Notes: generated by a model not told the origin, from the sequence alone. A stretch of DNA of 64,000 bases from Bettongia penicillata ogilbyi (GCA_023548195.1 JAJHZJ010000335.1:6560649-6624648), one strand, 5' to 3'. Shown: positions 39,371-50,365, counted from the stretch's first letter. Translations and numbers: made by a program.

Positions 39371-39990
39371 ACTGGGCTGGACTGGAACACACCATCCTTC
39401 TTAGACAGTCCCTTCCCTAGGCTGGCAGCATTAGCTTCACGGACAGAGAGGAAGAGTCTGGCAAGCCGATCTCCTCCCTGGCTCCTGACCACACTTTGCT
39501 CTAGCTACTCCATGGGCACGGAAGACCAAGGCTGCTGTCCTCTTTTTTTCCTCATCTCATTTGTTTTTGTTTTTCCAAGTTCTGCTCTTATAATTGTATT
39601 GATCTGCTCTGTTTTCTGATGTAAGTTTGCAACCCCCCTCCCCAGAAAAGCACAAAAGAAAACAGTCCATACCAAAAAAGGGGCGGGGGGTAGTTGTAGT
39701 GCTTTTGTTCATTTCCTGACTCACTGGACACTATTCAAACATGGTGCTGCATTTTAAATCTGCTGCTGGGACTAGATTTTCTCAAGCCAATGAGAATGAG
39801 CTGGACAAATAGGTTGTCAAAGGTGAAAGATTGCTCTCCATTTGTCCCGACAGTCAAACATGCTGAACACCTCCCCACATGAAAATAACACTGAGGATCT
39901 GTCAATCAGAGCCGGGCCATGAGCCAGAGTCTTGGCCTGAAGGGGAGGGGTGGGAGACGGAGGGACATGCTCTCCCCCGTTTGTTCGCAG
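39371..39990. promoter_or_regulatory. Repeat-poor block; candidate conserved non-coding element (39690-39960)
   Basis: No repeat landmarks. Contains TGTCAATCA (39900-39908), a PBX/MEIS-type motif, and 'gacaaataggttgtcaaagg'. No exon signal. The regulatory suggestion is inference from complexity and motifs alone. Confidence 0.3.
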
Positions 39991-39991
39991 C

Positions 39992-40300
39992 AGCACCCTT
40001 CCCTCTCTCGACCTCTGTCTCTCTTTCTCTCTCCCTCCCTCTCTGTGCATCTTTGTGTATGTCTTTTTCTCTGTCTCTCTCCCTCTCTTTCTCTATGTCT
40101 CTTTCTCCTCTCTCTCCTTCTCTGTCTCTCTCTACTTTCTTTATTTGTTTCTCTCTCTCCCTCTCTGTCTCTCTCTAGTTTCTTTATCTGTTTCTCCCTC
40201 CCTCTCTCTGCATCTCTATGTGTCTGTTTCTCTCTCTCCCTCTCTTTCTCTGTCTCTACCTCTCTGTTTTTGTCTGTCTGTTTCTCCCTCTTGTCTTCAC
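39992..40300. repeat. TC-rich imperfect repeat
   Basis: CTCTCT/CTGTCTCT repeats with interspersed 'ttctttatttgtttctctc'. It generates overlapping Leu/Ser-rich plus-strand frames up to about 150 residues, which are artefacts. Confidence 0.95.
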
Positions 40301-40780
40301 CTAGATTCTATAGAGGCTTGAGAATGAGGGCTGCCCATGAACCCCACGTCCATGGACTTGAAAGGGAGGGAGTATAATCTATATCTACTACCTCTGTCTC
40401 CACAGCACGTGGACCCAACCTAGGAGCTGAGCATCTCTGTATGTTTCCAGTTGGACAACAGCTGATTGAAAGATGTGAGAGATCACTTAGTCCAAATTCT
40501 GTATTTAACAGATGAGGAAACTGAGGCCAGAGAGAAGTGACTTGGGTTTGAGGATGAATCCAAGAGCCTGAGCTTTCCTAGAGCTGGACTGCATAGAGTT
40601 TGAAGAACCGTTAAAAATAATCCAGCCCAGCAGGTCAGAACTAGAGACCTGGAATGTCCTTGGATGTTGAGTCCTCCTACCTGCCCCATGCTGTCCATAC
40701 AACATTTATGTGCTTTTCAGAGCACCTGAGATCACAGGATCCTTGTAACACATTTGTGATGTACAAAGGACAAGAATTAC
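40300..40780. other. Mostly unassigned, MIR fragment at 40460-40560
   Basis: 'gtatttaacagatgaggaaa' + 'ctgaggccagagagaagtga' at 40501-40540 is a MIR core. The rest shows nothing recognised. Confidence 0.5.
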
Positions 40781-40784
40781 TGGG

Positions 40785-41080
40785 CAGGCAGCACAACATA
40801 ATGAAGATTGTACTGGCTCTAGGGTCAGAGAATGTGGGTTTGAATCCTGCAGCTACTGATGTTTGCTTTTTTAATCGTATTCAAGTCATTCCACTTCCCT
40901 GGCTCTCTTTCTCCAGCCATGAATTGGGCAGCAGGACTAAACAGCTCTTGTCTGAGATCCCTATCAGCTGGAGACCTACTAACCTGTGGTCTTCGTTTTA
41001 CAGGTAAAGAAGCTGAGAGACACAAGGTACTGCAGCTGGCTGGTGACAAAGTCAAGAGATACACATTAGTCTCCCGACAG
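40785..41080 (+). mobile_element. tRNA-type SINE followed by MIR scrap
   Basis: 'gtactggctctagggtcaga' and 'atgtgggtttgaatcctgca' give the SINE promoter region. 40995-41080 ('ttttacaggtaaagaagctg') is MIR-like. Confidence 0.55.
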
Positions 41081-41494
41081 TGGGCCTAGGAGGAGCCAAG
41101 CTCGGTCTCTGTCTCAGTCTCTCTCCCTTCTGCTTTTCCATGGCCCCTCACTGAGGTGGCATTCTCACAGAAGGTGGTTTGCAGGGCAGGAAGGCCCCTC
41201 ATCCTCTTCTCTGCCTCACTCCTGGCTAGCTGCTCTAGACACATTTTCCTTTACTGTCCCCTCCTACACCCCATCTCCTAGCATCTTGCCACTAGGTCAG
41301 CATCCTGCTACTGGAAAGAGTGTGTCAGTCTATTTTCCCATGCTCTATTCCCCATTTCTGTCACTTTCCAAACCAAAATGCCTCCTTTACAACAATTTAT
41401 GTGTATTTGTTGTCTCCCTCACTGAAAGTAAGCTCCTTGAGACCAGGGGCTATCTTTGCTTTGTTTTGGGTTCCCTGATGTTAGCAAAGTGCAA
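41081..41494 (+). mobile_element. L2-like 3' region (41390-41494 clearer)
   Basis: 'gtaagctccttgagaccagg' + 'ggctatctttgctttgtttt' is the L2 3' UTR phrase. Upstream pyrimidine-rich sequence may belong to the same element, but is uncertain. Confidence 0.5.
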
Positions 41495-41538
41495 AGATCC
41501 ATCCATCCATCCATCCATCCATCCATCCATCCATCCAT
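41495..41538. repeat. (ATCC)n microsatellite
   Basis: Eleven tetramers with one terminal variant. Confidence 0.98.
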
Positions 41539-41539
41539 T

Positions 41540-41860
41540 CTAGATGTCTTGGGAATTATTCATAAAGCAGGCAATAAAAGAGTGAAGCATTGACTCCTAA
41601 GTAGGGATTGTTTCATTCTTTGTACCATGTGAGCCTCCCCAATCCACTGCACAAAGAAGTCCTTGGGGAGTTGCAAAAACCCCAAAGTCACCTTATTAGA
41701 TTAAGACCTGCAAAAATGGCCAAAGTCTCCTTTGAATTCTGACTGGCCACAATTTTTCCCTGATCCTCATCCTTTGAGCATGTCAGCACCAGTTCTAAAC
41801 CTTCCCTATACACCAAGTCCAAGATCCCTGCTCTCTGCCCCCAGTGCCCAGTTCTGCTCA
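41540..41860. other. Unassigned sequence
   Basis: No family or exon recognised. Confidence 0.45.
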
Positions 41861-41864
41861 ATAG

Positions 41865-42010
41865 ACTGTGAGAACTGGAATGGACCTGGAAAATGGTTTT
41901 GCCCATTGTTTTCATTTTATAAAAAGGGAAACTGAGGCACAGAGTAAAAGACATTTGCTCGGTAGTTAAACTGTGCACCAGCAGGTAGAAGCAAGACCCC
42001 AACAATTTCC
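41865..42010 (+). mobile_element. MIR-type SINE fragment
   Basis: 'tgtgagaactggaatggacc', 'cattttataaaaagggaaac' and 'tgaggcacagagtaaaagac'. Confidence 0.6.
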
Positions 42011-42230
42011 TGCTCCTTCCAGGGCACCATGGTCTCTCAGTGGTGACCTAAGTACTAAGGGGACCTGCCCTAGAAGTGCCCTAATCCCTGTCTGCCCCTC
42101 ACTTCCCAATCTTCTCATTCCCAGAATGGTGGCTCACTGCTTAATTGTCTCTGTGTCAAGCGTATGCTTTAAAAACTGCTGCCAGCAGATGTTAGCAACA
42201 ACAATTCCCTACTTATCTGGAGTGATTGAA

Positions 42231-42233
<3 letters not shown>
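42011..42233. other. Unassigned sequence
   Basis: Nothing recognised before the TC tract. Confidence 0.45.

Positions 42234-42296
<63 letters not shown>
42234..42296. repeat. (TC)n microsatellite
   Basis: About 31 uninterrupted TC dinucleotides. It forms part of a Leu/Ser-rich open frame that is not a gene. Confidence 0.99.
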
Positions 42297-42299
<3 letters not shown>

Positions 42300-42935
42300 A
42301 CTTTGCGTAGATGAGGATAGAGTTTTCACGGGGGCCCCTCAAGGAACTAAGAGCACTTACTTTGGTATCTACAGATCCAAAATGTCAAGGGGTTCTTTTC
42401 CAGAAACAGCCCCTCAGTGTAGTCTGGTTTCAAGGCCACTCCAGGGCCATTCCCTACGAGTCTCACAGGTTCAGCTCTTCTCCCTAACCTTTGCTCCTCT
42501 CCTTCCAACTGGCTGGAGAGTCAGACAGAAAGCCCCATTGCCTCTCCTCACTCCCGGCCCAGCGAGCATCCAGCAGATGACAGACGATTATGGTTTTAGA
42601 CGATGACGCGCATCATTTCCTCCTACCTCGAGCAAGGGTCATTACCCCTCATTTCTGCAGACCACATTTCTGGCTTATTTGTTGTTGTTTGTATATGAAA
42701 TCATTTCAATTAAAGATAAGGGGAAACATTTCCCTCCATTTCCTTAGCCAACAGAGTCTTATTACCTCCCACAAAATGAAAATTAAAAATCCCTAACTAA
42801 GGGATAGGCAGGCTGTGGGTGAAAGGACATTTATATATAGCAGCAATATTGGCAAAAACATACCCGTCATCCTCAGCCATGAGTCACTGTACAGACACAC
42901 TAACTGTAAGAGCCCAGAACAATCAAGCTGCACAG
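42297..42935. promoter_or_regulatory. Repeat-poor block; candidate conserved non-coding element (42570-42800)
   Basis: Complex sequence without repeat landmarks: 'gacgatgacgcgcatcattt', 'gaaatcatttcaattaaaga' and 'aatgaaaattaaaaatccc'. The CpG-containing 'gatgacgcgcatca' is unusual in this CpG-poor window and resembles a CREB/ATF-type site. No exon recognised. Confidence 0.3.
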
Positions 42936-42937
42936 CA

Positions 42938-43125
42938 CAGGGACAACAGTACTGACTGTATGATGGAAGTCTGGGTTCAAATCCTGCCTCTTACCACTTA
43001 ATACCTGGGTGGCCTTGGGCAGGTCATCTAATCTTTATAGGCCTTGGTTTCCCCTTCTGTAAATGAGGGGGTTGGACTAGAGGGATGTCTCAGATATCTT
43101 CTGGTTCTAAATCAAACAAGATAAT
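42938..43125 (+). mobile_element. tRNA-type SINE with CR1/L3-like tail
   Basis: 'agtctgggttcaaatcctgc', 'ctgggtggccttgggcaggt', 'aatgagggggttggactaga' and 'gggatgtctcagatatcttc'. Confidence 0.75.
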
Positions 43126-43149
43126 ACATATTTTGCAAACTATTCAAAG

Positions 43150-43395
43150 GCAGCTAACCAGGTGGCACGGGGATGACACAGCCGAACTTGGTGTCAGCAA
43201 CCTCTGAGTTGGAATGCTGCCTCAGACTTTGCTAGTTGTTTTGCCCTGGATAAATCACAACCTCTCTCAGTCTCAGTTGCCTTGTCTGCAAAGTGGGGCT
43301 AATAATATCCCCTACTTCCAGGGTTGTTGAGAGGTTTAAGTGAGGTAATATTTCTAAAGCTTCACAGAAACATCAGTTATTACCGTTATCATGAT
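43150..43395 (+). mobile_element. tRNA-derived SINE
   Basis: 'ggcagctaaccaggtggcac', 'gtctcagttgccttgtctgc', 'ttccagggttgttgagaggt' and 'gtgaggtaatatttctaaag'. It retains the GGCAGCTA head. Confidence 0.8.
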
Positions 43396-43574
43396 GATGG
43401 TGTCATATTAAATCCTATAGAGCTCTTAGGGACCATACTACCTCCTTATTTTATGTCATTAGCAGAAACCTCGGTCATTAGACACCTTAGCAAATCCTTT
43501 TCAAGATCCTTGAGAAATTTAATGATGTCCAGAACACAGAACACATAATATCTGAAGTAGAGACAAAAGAAGAA

Positions 43575-43720
43575 ACCAAGTTCAAACTCTTAGGGGCCTT
43601 CACATTTAGAATACAGAAGAAAGGTGACAGAATGTGAGCGCTGGAAAGGACGCTACACCACAGCACTTTAGAATGTCAAGGGGCCTTAGAACAGGGAACA
43701 GGGAGGACAGCAGGTTCCAT
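43575..43720 (-). repeat. SINE/CR1-tail units, reverse
   Basis: 'cacatttagaatacagaaga', 'gaatgtgagcgctggaaagg' and 'tagaatgtcaaggggcctta' + 'gaacagggaacaggg'. Confidence 0.65.
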
Positions 43721-43749
43721 TTCAAAGGAACGAGGGAGCATCCCATATT

Positions 43750-43940
43750 AGAGTTGGTCACAGAAGGCTGCAGGGTACAGGACAAGAGCACTGACTGGAG
43801 GCAGATGACTGACCAGAATTCAAATCCCACCTCCGAGGCCTACCACCTTCCTGAGCCTCAGTTTCCCCACCTGTAAAATGAGGGGGTTGGATTAAATGGC
43901 TTCTGAAGTCCCTTCCAGCCCTGGACCTTTGGTCCAGGAT
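43750..43940 (+). mobile_element. tRNA-type SINE with CR1/L3-like tail
   Basis: 'gaccagaattcaaatcccac', 'gagcctcagtttccccacct', 'gtaaaatgagggggttggat' and 'tgaagtcccttccagccctg'. Confidence 0.8.
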
Positions 43941-43959
43941 GGCAAGAGACCTCAGAAGA

Positions 43960-44025
43960 GAGTCCATTGACAACTAGGGTGGAGAGGAGCCTCAGAATAT
44001 AAAATGTCAGAGCTGGGGACAGATG
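43960..44025 (-). repeat. Single reverse tail unit
   Basis: 'ggagcctcagaatataaaat' + 'gtcagagctggggac'. Confidence 0.55.
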
Positions 44026-44039
44026 GTCTTCTTTCCTCT

Positions 44040-44300
44040 GTTCTACAAAGAGCCTCCATCCTTCGGAAATTCAATGCCGCCTTAACATGGGTTCCCCACC
44101 ACCACCCTTTAAATATGCCTACTCTGCAGTAGCAACCTTAAATCTGTCCCCTTTATTAATGAGCCCAGCACAGCCTAAAGAGAAATGGGAAGGGAAGCTC
44201 TTTCAACAGAATCGTTATGCATTAAAAATTAAGGGATCAAGTAGGAAGCACAGCTCAGCACCCTGGTGATAAACATACTCCTCATTTGCATAGATGAAGT
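44040..44300. promoter_or_regulatory. Repeat-poor block; candidate conserved non-coding element
   Basis: No repeat landmarks. Contains the POU octamer ATTTGCAT (44284-44291), several TAAT cores ('tttattaatgagccc','tatgcattaaaaattaag') and 'ccctttaaatatgcctac'. An enhancer-like role is inferred from motif content only. Confidence 0.3.
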
Positions 44301-44577
44301 CGAAGCTCAGTCTCCCACAGGGGCAGCTGGTGGTTGAGCTGAGAGCTGCTCTGGCTACCCTGGGACTGTCCTCTCTTCTCTTCTAGGGCAGCTCTGGGGA
44401 GGTGAAGAAAACTAGCCTGGATGATACCCTTCAGAGGTCTCCCTCTCATTTCTCCCTTTCCTGCCAGCCTGGCATTGTTCTCATGTCACATTGACCCAGG
44501 CCACAGTGGGGTTATTCCTGCATCAGGGCTGTGCTGACGAATGCCTTTCTCTCTGCCTAGTCCCATCCCTTGTGACA
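44300..44577. other. Unassigned sequence
   Basis: Nothing recognised. Confidence 0.45.
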
Positions 44578-44660
44578 ACCATTATTTATTAAATGTCTAC
44601 CATGTGCAGCATGGTATATGGGGATTTAAAGTTGAATAAGACAGGGTCCAACATGAGTAA
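44578..44660 (-). mobile_element. L2 terminus, reverse
   Basis: 'ttatttattaaatgtctacc' + 'atgtgcagcatggtatatgg'. Confidence 0.55.
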
Positions 44661-44684
44661 GATACATATAGAATCCCTGATGTT

Positions 44685-44871
44685 CAGGAACTTTAATATA
44701 TATATATATATAATATATATATATATACTGTACTCTAATGGAATTAATTTCCTTTGTAATCCTATGTGTTTTATTTGATTCATTTAAAGATATTATTCTG
44801 AGTAGTGCATAGGTTTCAGCAGCCTACCAGGGGGAGGGGAGGTTTGACACAATCAAGATGAAGAACTTTGG
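44685..44871 (+). mobile_element. hAT-like DNA transposon with internal (TA)n expansion
   Basis: Left 'caggaactttaata', then a palindromic TA run (44695-44727), then 'gaattaatttcctttgtaat', 'attctgagtagtgcataggt' and a decayed right arm 'gatgaagaactttgg'. Confidence 0.6.
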
Positions 44872-44934
44872 CTTTCCAAGACAGACAGAAATTTCATAGG
44901 CAAATTGAAGAAAGTACCTGCCAGAACATTACCT

Positions 44935-45740
44935 TGTCTGCCACTCCATATTTCAAGCTCTTATCACCTCTCACTAAAGCTCCAAGAATAGTATTCTGGT
45001 CTCCCTGTTTCCAGTGTCCACCTTCCTTAATCCATCATCTGCTTAATGTCCTTCTCTGGTCGTAGCATCCCACTCCCCCTCCCCCACTTCCACCATCAAA
45101 AACATTCAGCGGTTCCCATCAACTAGAAGACAAAGTCCATTGTTCTTAGCCTGGCATTTCAGACCTTCCATGCTCAGACCTAAACCTACCCTTGCCGCCT
45201 TCTTACCTTTGCTCTCTCTCATGTACCCACATTCCAGCTAAACTGGATCCCCCTCTGTCCCTCATTCTCATACTGCCCGTAGTCATATGCACTATCTGTG
45301 CCTGATCCGTGGTGGAGTCTTCCAGGCTCACGTTGCTCTGATCAGCCACAGTCAGACACTATACTTTGAACCTAACAGAGTGCTGTCATTTTGGTCCTCT
45401 GCAAGAGTGAAGGACAGCAACCAGTTAACTAGCCAGCTGCCCACTCCCCTGTTTCTTGTCTTGGCTTATATGTCTTCTCAGTCTGACTCTCCTCACGCCC
45501 AATCCCCAGCGCAATAGCTATTAGTGCTCTGAAAAATTTCCTATAGCACTCTTGGTCCTCTCCTTTGTTTCTCTCAGTCCCTACATTACTGCATATTTAT
45601 CTGAATTCATGTCATATCTTTCCCAGAAGGACATAAGGCCTTCTCTTGAAGACCAAGGGATGTGACACAGGACCCTGTACACAGTCAGTGCTTAACTAAT
45701 GTATGCTGAATCTTAATTGAATGAATCTGTTCATACTGGC
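44935..45740 (+). mobile_element. L2 LINE, 3' ORF2 to terminus
   Basis: 'caagctcttatcacctctca', 'aatagtattctggtctccct', 'agcggttcccatcaactaga', then 'gaccaagggatgtgacacag' and 'cagtcagtgcttaactaatg'. Open frames here are LINE-derived or accidental. Confidence 0.7.
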
Positions 45741-45874
45741 CCCCTCTACTCCTCCCTTATTCCTTGGCTTTTCTCTGCATGTTACAACTTTCTTTCTGAT
45801 GCTGCTTAGCACCACCTTATTCCCCAATGAAAGTCTCCCTTGATCTTCCTATTAAAAGACATTACAATGGACAG

Positions 45875-46030
45875 ATGAGATCTAGAGTAGAAAGATGGGT
45901 GACCTGGGACAAATTGCTTCTATATTCTGATTTCCTCATTTGTTGCCTCAGTTTCCTCATTTGTAAAAATGGAGAAATTAGAATAGATGATACCTAAAGT
46001 CCCTTCCCTCTCTAAATCCCATGATCCTAA
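45875..46030 (+). mobile_element. SINE with CR1/L3-like tail
   Basis: 'gtgacctgggacaaattgct', 'cctcagtttcctcatttgta' and 'ctaaagtcccttccctctct'. Confidence 0.7.
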
Positions 46031-46445
46031 AAGATTTCTTCCCTTTGAATCATTTTTCTTTGGTGTTCTCCATTGAACTTAGCATGTCATGAATTGTATT
46101 CTTATTCTCTGTGTATGTGCCCTATCCTCCTACTGACCTATACACTCTAGGAGGACAGAAATTAGCTTTTATTTATTTTGGTGTCTCCCATAGTGCCGAG
46201 TCTTCAGCAAAAAGACCTTCTGTGTGCACAATATGTACACCCAAAGTTATGCTTTCTCTGAACTCCCATTGCATGCAGTGCCTCAGAATGTTTCTCTGTT
46301 TCAGGTGGGATTCTCTATTTGCCCAAGGAGATTATTAATCTCCTTGAGGGAGGAAGGGGGTAGAAACCCCTTATGGGGAAGAATCTAAATTTTCTATCAC
46401 TCATGTATCTCCCATAGCCTAGCAATTGACTGGTAGATAAATAAT
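46031..46445 (+). mobile_element. Diffuse L2-like 3' fragments
   Basis: 'acactctaggaggacagaaa' (46141-46160) and 'atgtatctcccatagcctag' resemble decayed L2 3' UTRs. Assignment is uncertain. Confidence 0.4.
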
Positions 46446-46449
46446 GTAC

Positions 46450-46950
46450 TCCAAATGCTTGTCAAATCAAACCGGAATGAACTGCCCTGGAGGCCACCAT
46501 TTTGAAAATAGAGAGTCGATGTCACTGAGGCTTAATATGTCTCTAATGGCAGCAAGGATGACTTTTAAAGGCCTTTATTGTGGGGGGTGGGGGAGGTTGA
46601 ACTCTGTCTCAGAACAGTCTCTCTCTAATAGGTCTTCAGAGATCCCAAGGAGGCACCACAAATGACTTCATGACTGTATAACTCTCTGCTTCATTACCCA
46701 GTGTAGAGATGACCAAAGGAGGAGACATCAGGTAGCTGCCCTCTCTCCCCTCTAGGTTTCCTATAGGGAAATCTCTTGGAAACAAACCTTGTACACGAAC
46801 ACTTCGAGGTGACATTTAGTCTGTATGGGAAATTTCCAATGGGATTTTCTTCTCCAAAAAATGTATAAAGACGACATGCCCAAAGACTAGAACGCTTGTG
46901 AGAATTAAGAGACTATTTCCCTTCAAAAGGAGAAATAATATGTCACTTGT
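46450..46950. promoter_or_regulatory. Repeat-poor block; candidate conserved non-coding element (46480-46670)
   Basis: 'aggccaccattttgaaaata', 'gaggcttaatatgtctctaa' and 'gatgacttttaaaggccttt' lack repeat landmarks. The 73-residue frame at 46444-46665 has no domain. Confidence 0.25.
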
Positions 46951-46952
46951 TG

Positions 46953-47222
46953 TTGTTTAAATTTTTTTTTCAGTTGTGTTGAACTCTTTGTGACCTCATT
47001 TGGAGGCTGGTTTTTTTTTGGTTTTTTGGTTTTTTTTGCAAAGATACTGGAGTGACTTGCCATTTTCCTCTCTGGCTCATTTTACAGATGAGGAAATGGA
47101 GGCAAAAAAGGGGTGAAGTGACTTGCACATGTCTAGTAAGTATCTGAGGCTGGATTTGAACTCAAGATGAGTCTTCTTGACTCCAGGCCCATCGCTCTAA
47201 CCATTGTGCAACCAAGGTGCCC
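46953..47222 (-). mobile_element. Marsupial tRNA-derived SINE, full length, reverse
   Basis: Reverse complement order: 'gaactctttgtgacctcatt', 'gcaaagatactggagtgact', 'tggctcattttacagatgag', 'ggctggatttgaactcaaga' and terminal 'aaccattgtgcaaccaagg'. T-rich tail at the left end. Confidence 0.9.
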
Positions 47223-47640
47223 CCAGTATCTTGTTATAGCTCATTATTACAGGAACATGGCTCCATTGTGTACAATAGCTCCCCTTTCTGTAACACTTTT
47301 TGGGTAAAGGACTCCTTCAGAATTGAATGGGGAAGGTATGACACAGATGATGCTATTGGGGCACAAGAGGATAGAAAGAGTCCCTCCCACTTTCTTTACC
47401 ATTATGGGTAGGGTGGGGTGGGGTGACTGATGTAGCTGGAAAGGGAAGTGAGTGATTGCATTTCTATTTGGAATATTTAGGTACATTCAAGAAGTATATA
47501 AGGTGTTGGAGCTGATATCAGGGTGTCTGGAAAGCAGCCTGAATTTTGTAAGTGTAGGAGTGGTTACTGTGAGTGTGCATTTCATCTGTGAGAATTAACA
47601 GTGAGTGCAAACGTGCAATTATGTGTGACGGAAGTGACTA
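47223..47640. other. Unassigned sequence
   Basis: No family recognised; ends at the L1-type fragment. Confidence 0.4.
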
Positions 47641-48245
47641 AAACATTCATATCCCGTGGCCTAGGAACCCTACTGCTGTTCATATATTCCAAGACAAAAA
47701 AATGGCCCCATAGACACCAAAATCATTCATTGTAGTTACACAGAACTACAAGTAGATGCCTATCAATTGTGGAACAGCCAAACTGTGGTCCATGAATGCA
47801 CTGGAATACTGCTATGCTGTGAGAAATGATGAATATGATGACCATGGAGAGGCATGGGAACATTTATAGGAATTGAAGCAGAGTAGGGTAAACAAATCCA
47901 GGAAAACAATATATACAATGACTATAACAATGGGAATGGAAGGATCTGCCAACAAAAAATTCGAAGTGAATGCTTTGACAACGTAATGCATAAGCCCAGC
48001 TCCAAAGAAGGCATCAGGGAAGGTGTATCTCCCTGCTTCTTTGCAGAGGGGGGCGGGGCTAAGGGGTAGAACATGGCAGGGAAGGCTTGCTGAGCTGAGC
48101 ATCCCCTCGCCTTTTTATTATTACTTGTTATAAGTGATAGCTTCCTGGGAGGGGGGAATGGAAGGGATATATGTGTGGCATATGCAAAAGTGTAAATGTA
48201 GGAAATGTGGAAACCAAAGATATCAGTAACATTTATTTTTAAATG
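47640..48245 (+). mobile_element. L1-type LINE 3' fragment
   Basis: 'aggaaccctactgctgttca', 'tgcctatcaattgtggaaca', 'gagaaatgatgaatatgatg', 'caggaaaacaatatatacaa' and the end 'gaaaccaaagatatcagtaa'. Same 3' end type as 25385-25870 and longer. Confidence 0.75.
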
Positions 48246-48485
48246 AAGAAAGTGAGTATAGAGGCTGAGAGCCCTCAGTGCTTAGACAGGGCTTGCTGTG
48301 GAGTTCCTTCCCCTATAGGGTCATCAGAGCTTGCGCTTGGAGCTAAGGTTTCCGGTCTGTTTTCCCCCCTTCCTTCCCCTCCCACAACACACACCTACAG
48401 AATTCTGTAGAGAATGTGTCATGATGAGAACTATAAGATTAGGCTATAATACAACACACCTGAATCTCAGGCAGCTGGGCTGACT
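48246..48485. other. Unassigned sequence
   Basis: Nothing recognised. Confidence 0.4.
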
Positions 48486-48489
48486 TTGG

Positions 48490-48900
48490 GGTTTCTATCT
48501 TTGCAGGACAATCAGTGTCCAGTGAATACTAAAGAGCCTCACACTAAGGCTCAGATGGCCACCATGACCTCATGGCTCTTCATCATCCTCTACAGTTTAT
48601 CAGTGTCCTTAAAATGGAGTGTCCAGAACTGGACACAACACTACAGACTTAGACTATACCATGATCTCTGGACCCTTGGTATGTTTTAATGTATAGTTTT
48701 ATTGACTGGTACATCATGTTGTCCACTCATATTCAGCTTTCAGTCCAAGAGCTGATGCTATCTAGCCACACATCCCACATCTTGTGAAGGTATTTTTTGA
48801 AGCCAAGCGTACGTCTTCTTTTATGTTGGGTCCCCCTCAGTCTTGGCTCTTCTTTCCAACTCTGTGGTATTTAGAAAGATCTAGACACAGTAGGCTGCTG
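48490..48900 (-). mobile_element. CR1/L3 LINE fragment, reverse
   Basis: 'cagtttatcagtgtccttaa', 'agtgtccagaactggacaca' and 'ttcagctttcagtccaagag' match the CR1 downstream sequence in reverse ('cagcttatcaatgtcctt','cgcccagaactgaacaca'). Confidence 0.75.
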
Positions 48901-49180
48901 CCTGTGCCCTCATCCCTAGTACTGGCAAACATTTTAGAAAGCACAGATCCCTGGAACCATAAATGCAATATGTCTAGCTGAGAACAATGTTTTTGTTGGA
49001 CACCAGCCTTACCTCTATGAAGGGGTTCTATCATACTCAAAAGTTCCAAACCTGAAAGTCACTGATCCCTGTTTTAATGTTGTGTGGATCCTGCCCTGCA
49101 TTCCACAAAGAGTATGTTTACTCTTCAAGGAGCTTTTCTTCTCTCCTCAGTTACCCCTCATTTATTGGGTAGATGGTGCA
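48901..49180. other. Unassigned sequence
   Basis: Nothing recognised. Confidence 0.4.
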
Positions 49181-49184
49181 GGAA

Positions 49185-49325
49185 TCATCACCCTGGCTTT
49201 AAAGAACAAGGAAATGGAGAGCCAGAGAACTTATTAAGTGACTTTCCCAATATCACAGAAATAGTGACTGAAGAGCTGGAATCTGAACTGGCACCATCTT
49301 ACTCCACCTCTAACACCCCTTCCAA
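49185..49325 (+). mobile_element. MIR-type SINE fragment
   Basis: 'gaacaaggaaatggagagcc', 'agtgactttcccaatatcac' and 'gagctggaatctgaactggc'. Confidence 0.6.
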
Positions 49326-49389
49326 AATGTCTCCTTGAATTTCTGCCACCAAGAGGTAATATAGATGGTACCTTCTAGCTCTTCCTATT

Positions 49390-49545
49390 TACTACTCATG
49401 TGATTTGGAGTAAATCAGTTCTCTTCTCTGGGACTCAGTTTCCTCATCCCTAAATGGGCCACAGTTTGCTCATTTGTGAAATGAAGGGATCGAATTAGTA
49501 TGTTTCTAGGGCTACTTCTAGTTTGAAACTTTACGATCCCAGCAG
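49390..49545 (+). mobile_element. SINE with CR1/L3-like tail
   Basis: 'gggactcagtttcctcatcc', 'ctcatttgtgaaatgaaggg' and 'ctagggctacttctagtttg'. The 'tcatctgtaaaatg' module appears twice, 38 bp apart. Confidence 0.6.
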
Positions 49546-50365
49546 TGAGCACTGGGGGTAAAGGCAAAGAACACACTGTTTCTCTAGGGAAGTATGCACG
49601 ACTAGAAATCTTCATACCATTAAAAGTCTCATAGGAGATGGAGGGGATGACAGAAGGCAAAATCTCTAAATTGATAGAAATCCCAGCAGTCACTGCTAAG
49701 CACCTTTCCTCCAAAGATATCTGATAGTTCCCTTTGCAATTGCTTCCTCTAATGAGACCCTATCTAGAGACAGTGATCACCGGTAGCCCAAAGGTACCTT
49801 ATATTGTTAACTATCAACAAAGAAGACCCAAGAGTAGGGAAAAATGAAACCGTGGTCACTTCAGTCAGTGACTAAGCAAGGCAAGGTGTTATTAAAAAGA
49901 TACTCTTCCCCCAAATTACCTTACTTGATGTAAAAACCATCCTCCATTACGGTCTAAAAAAGGATAATTAAAGAGGTGAACATAGGTCTTAATGAATGTA
50001 GAGTAATAATGTACCTTGTATCAAATTAAAAATTCTAATGCTGCCATAAGAAGCAAGTTGAATATGAGTACCCGACTATGTATTATTACTACCAGACTGT
50101 GATTATCCTACAAGTTTAGGAATAATAGAAGCTGCTGTCTTCTTCTTATATTTAAATAATTGAGCCTTCCTCCCCAGAGAGAGACATGTGCCAGTTAGAA
50201 GCAAACTACTAGGCTGTGGAAGAAACTGGAATATTGAGAAAAACTGATAAGATGAACAAGGGTGTCTGAAACCAAGCTCTGGCATGGTTCAGTGGGAAGA
50301 GTGAAGAAGGGTTGGAACTGCACTTTGGCTACTTCCTACCTTTGTGACTGTGGACAAACTGGAGC
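49546..50365. other. Unassigned sequence
   Basis: AT-rich, no recognised repeat over about 700 bp (for example 'accaaattaccttacttgat'-type sequence near 49912). No coding signal. A SINE scrap may lie at 50290-50350. Confidence 0.4.

Noticed and set aside
39879..40377. Leu/Ser-rich 99-152-residue frames resembling membrane segments
   Set aside because: Caused by the TC-rich tract; overlapping frames have the same composition.
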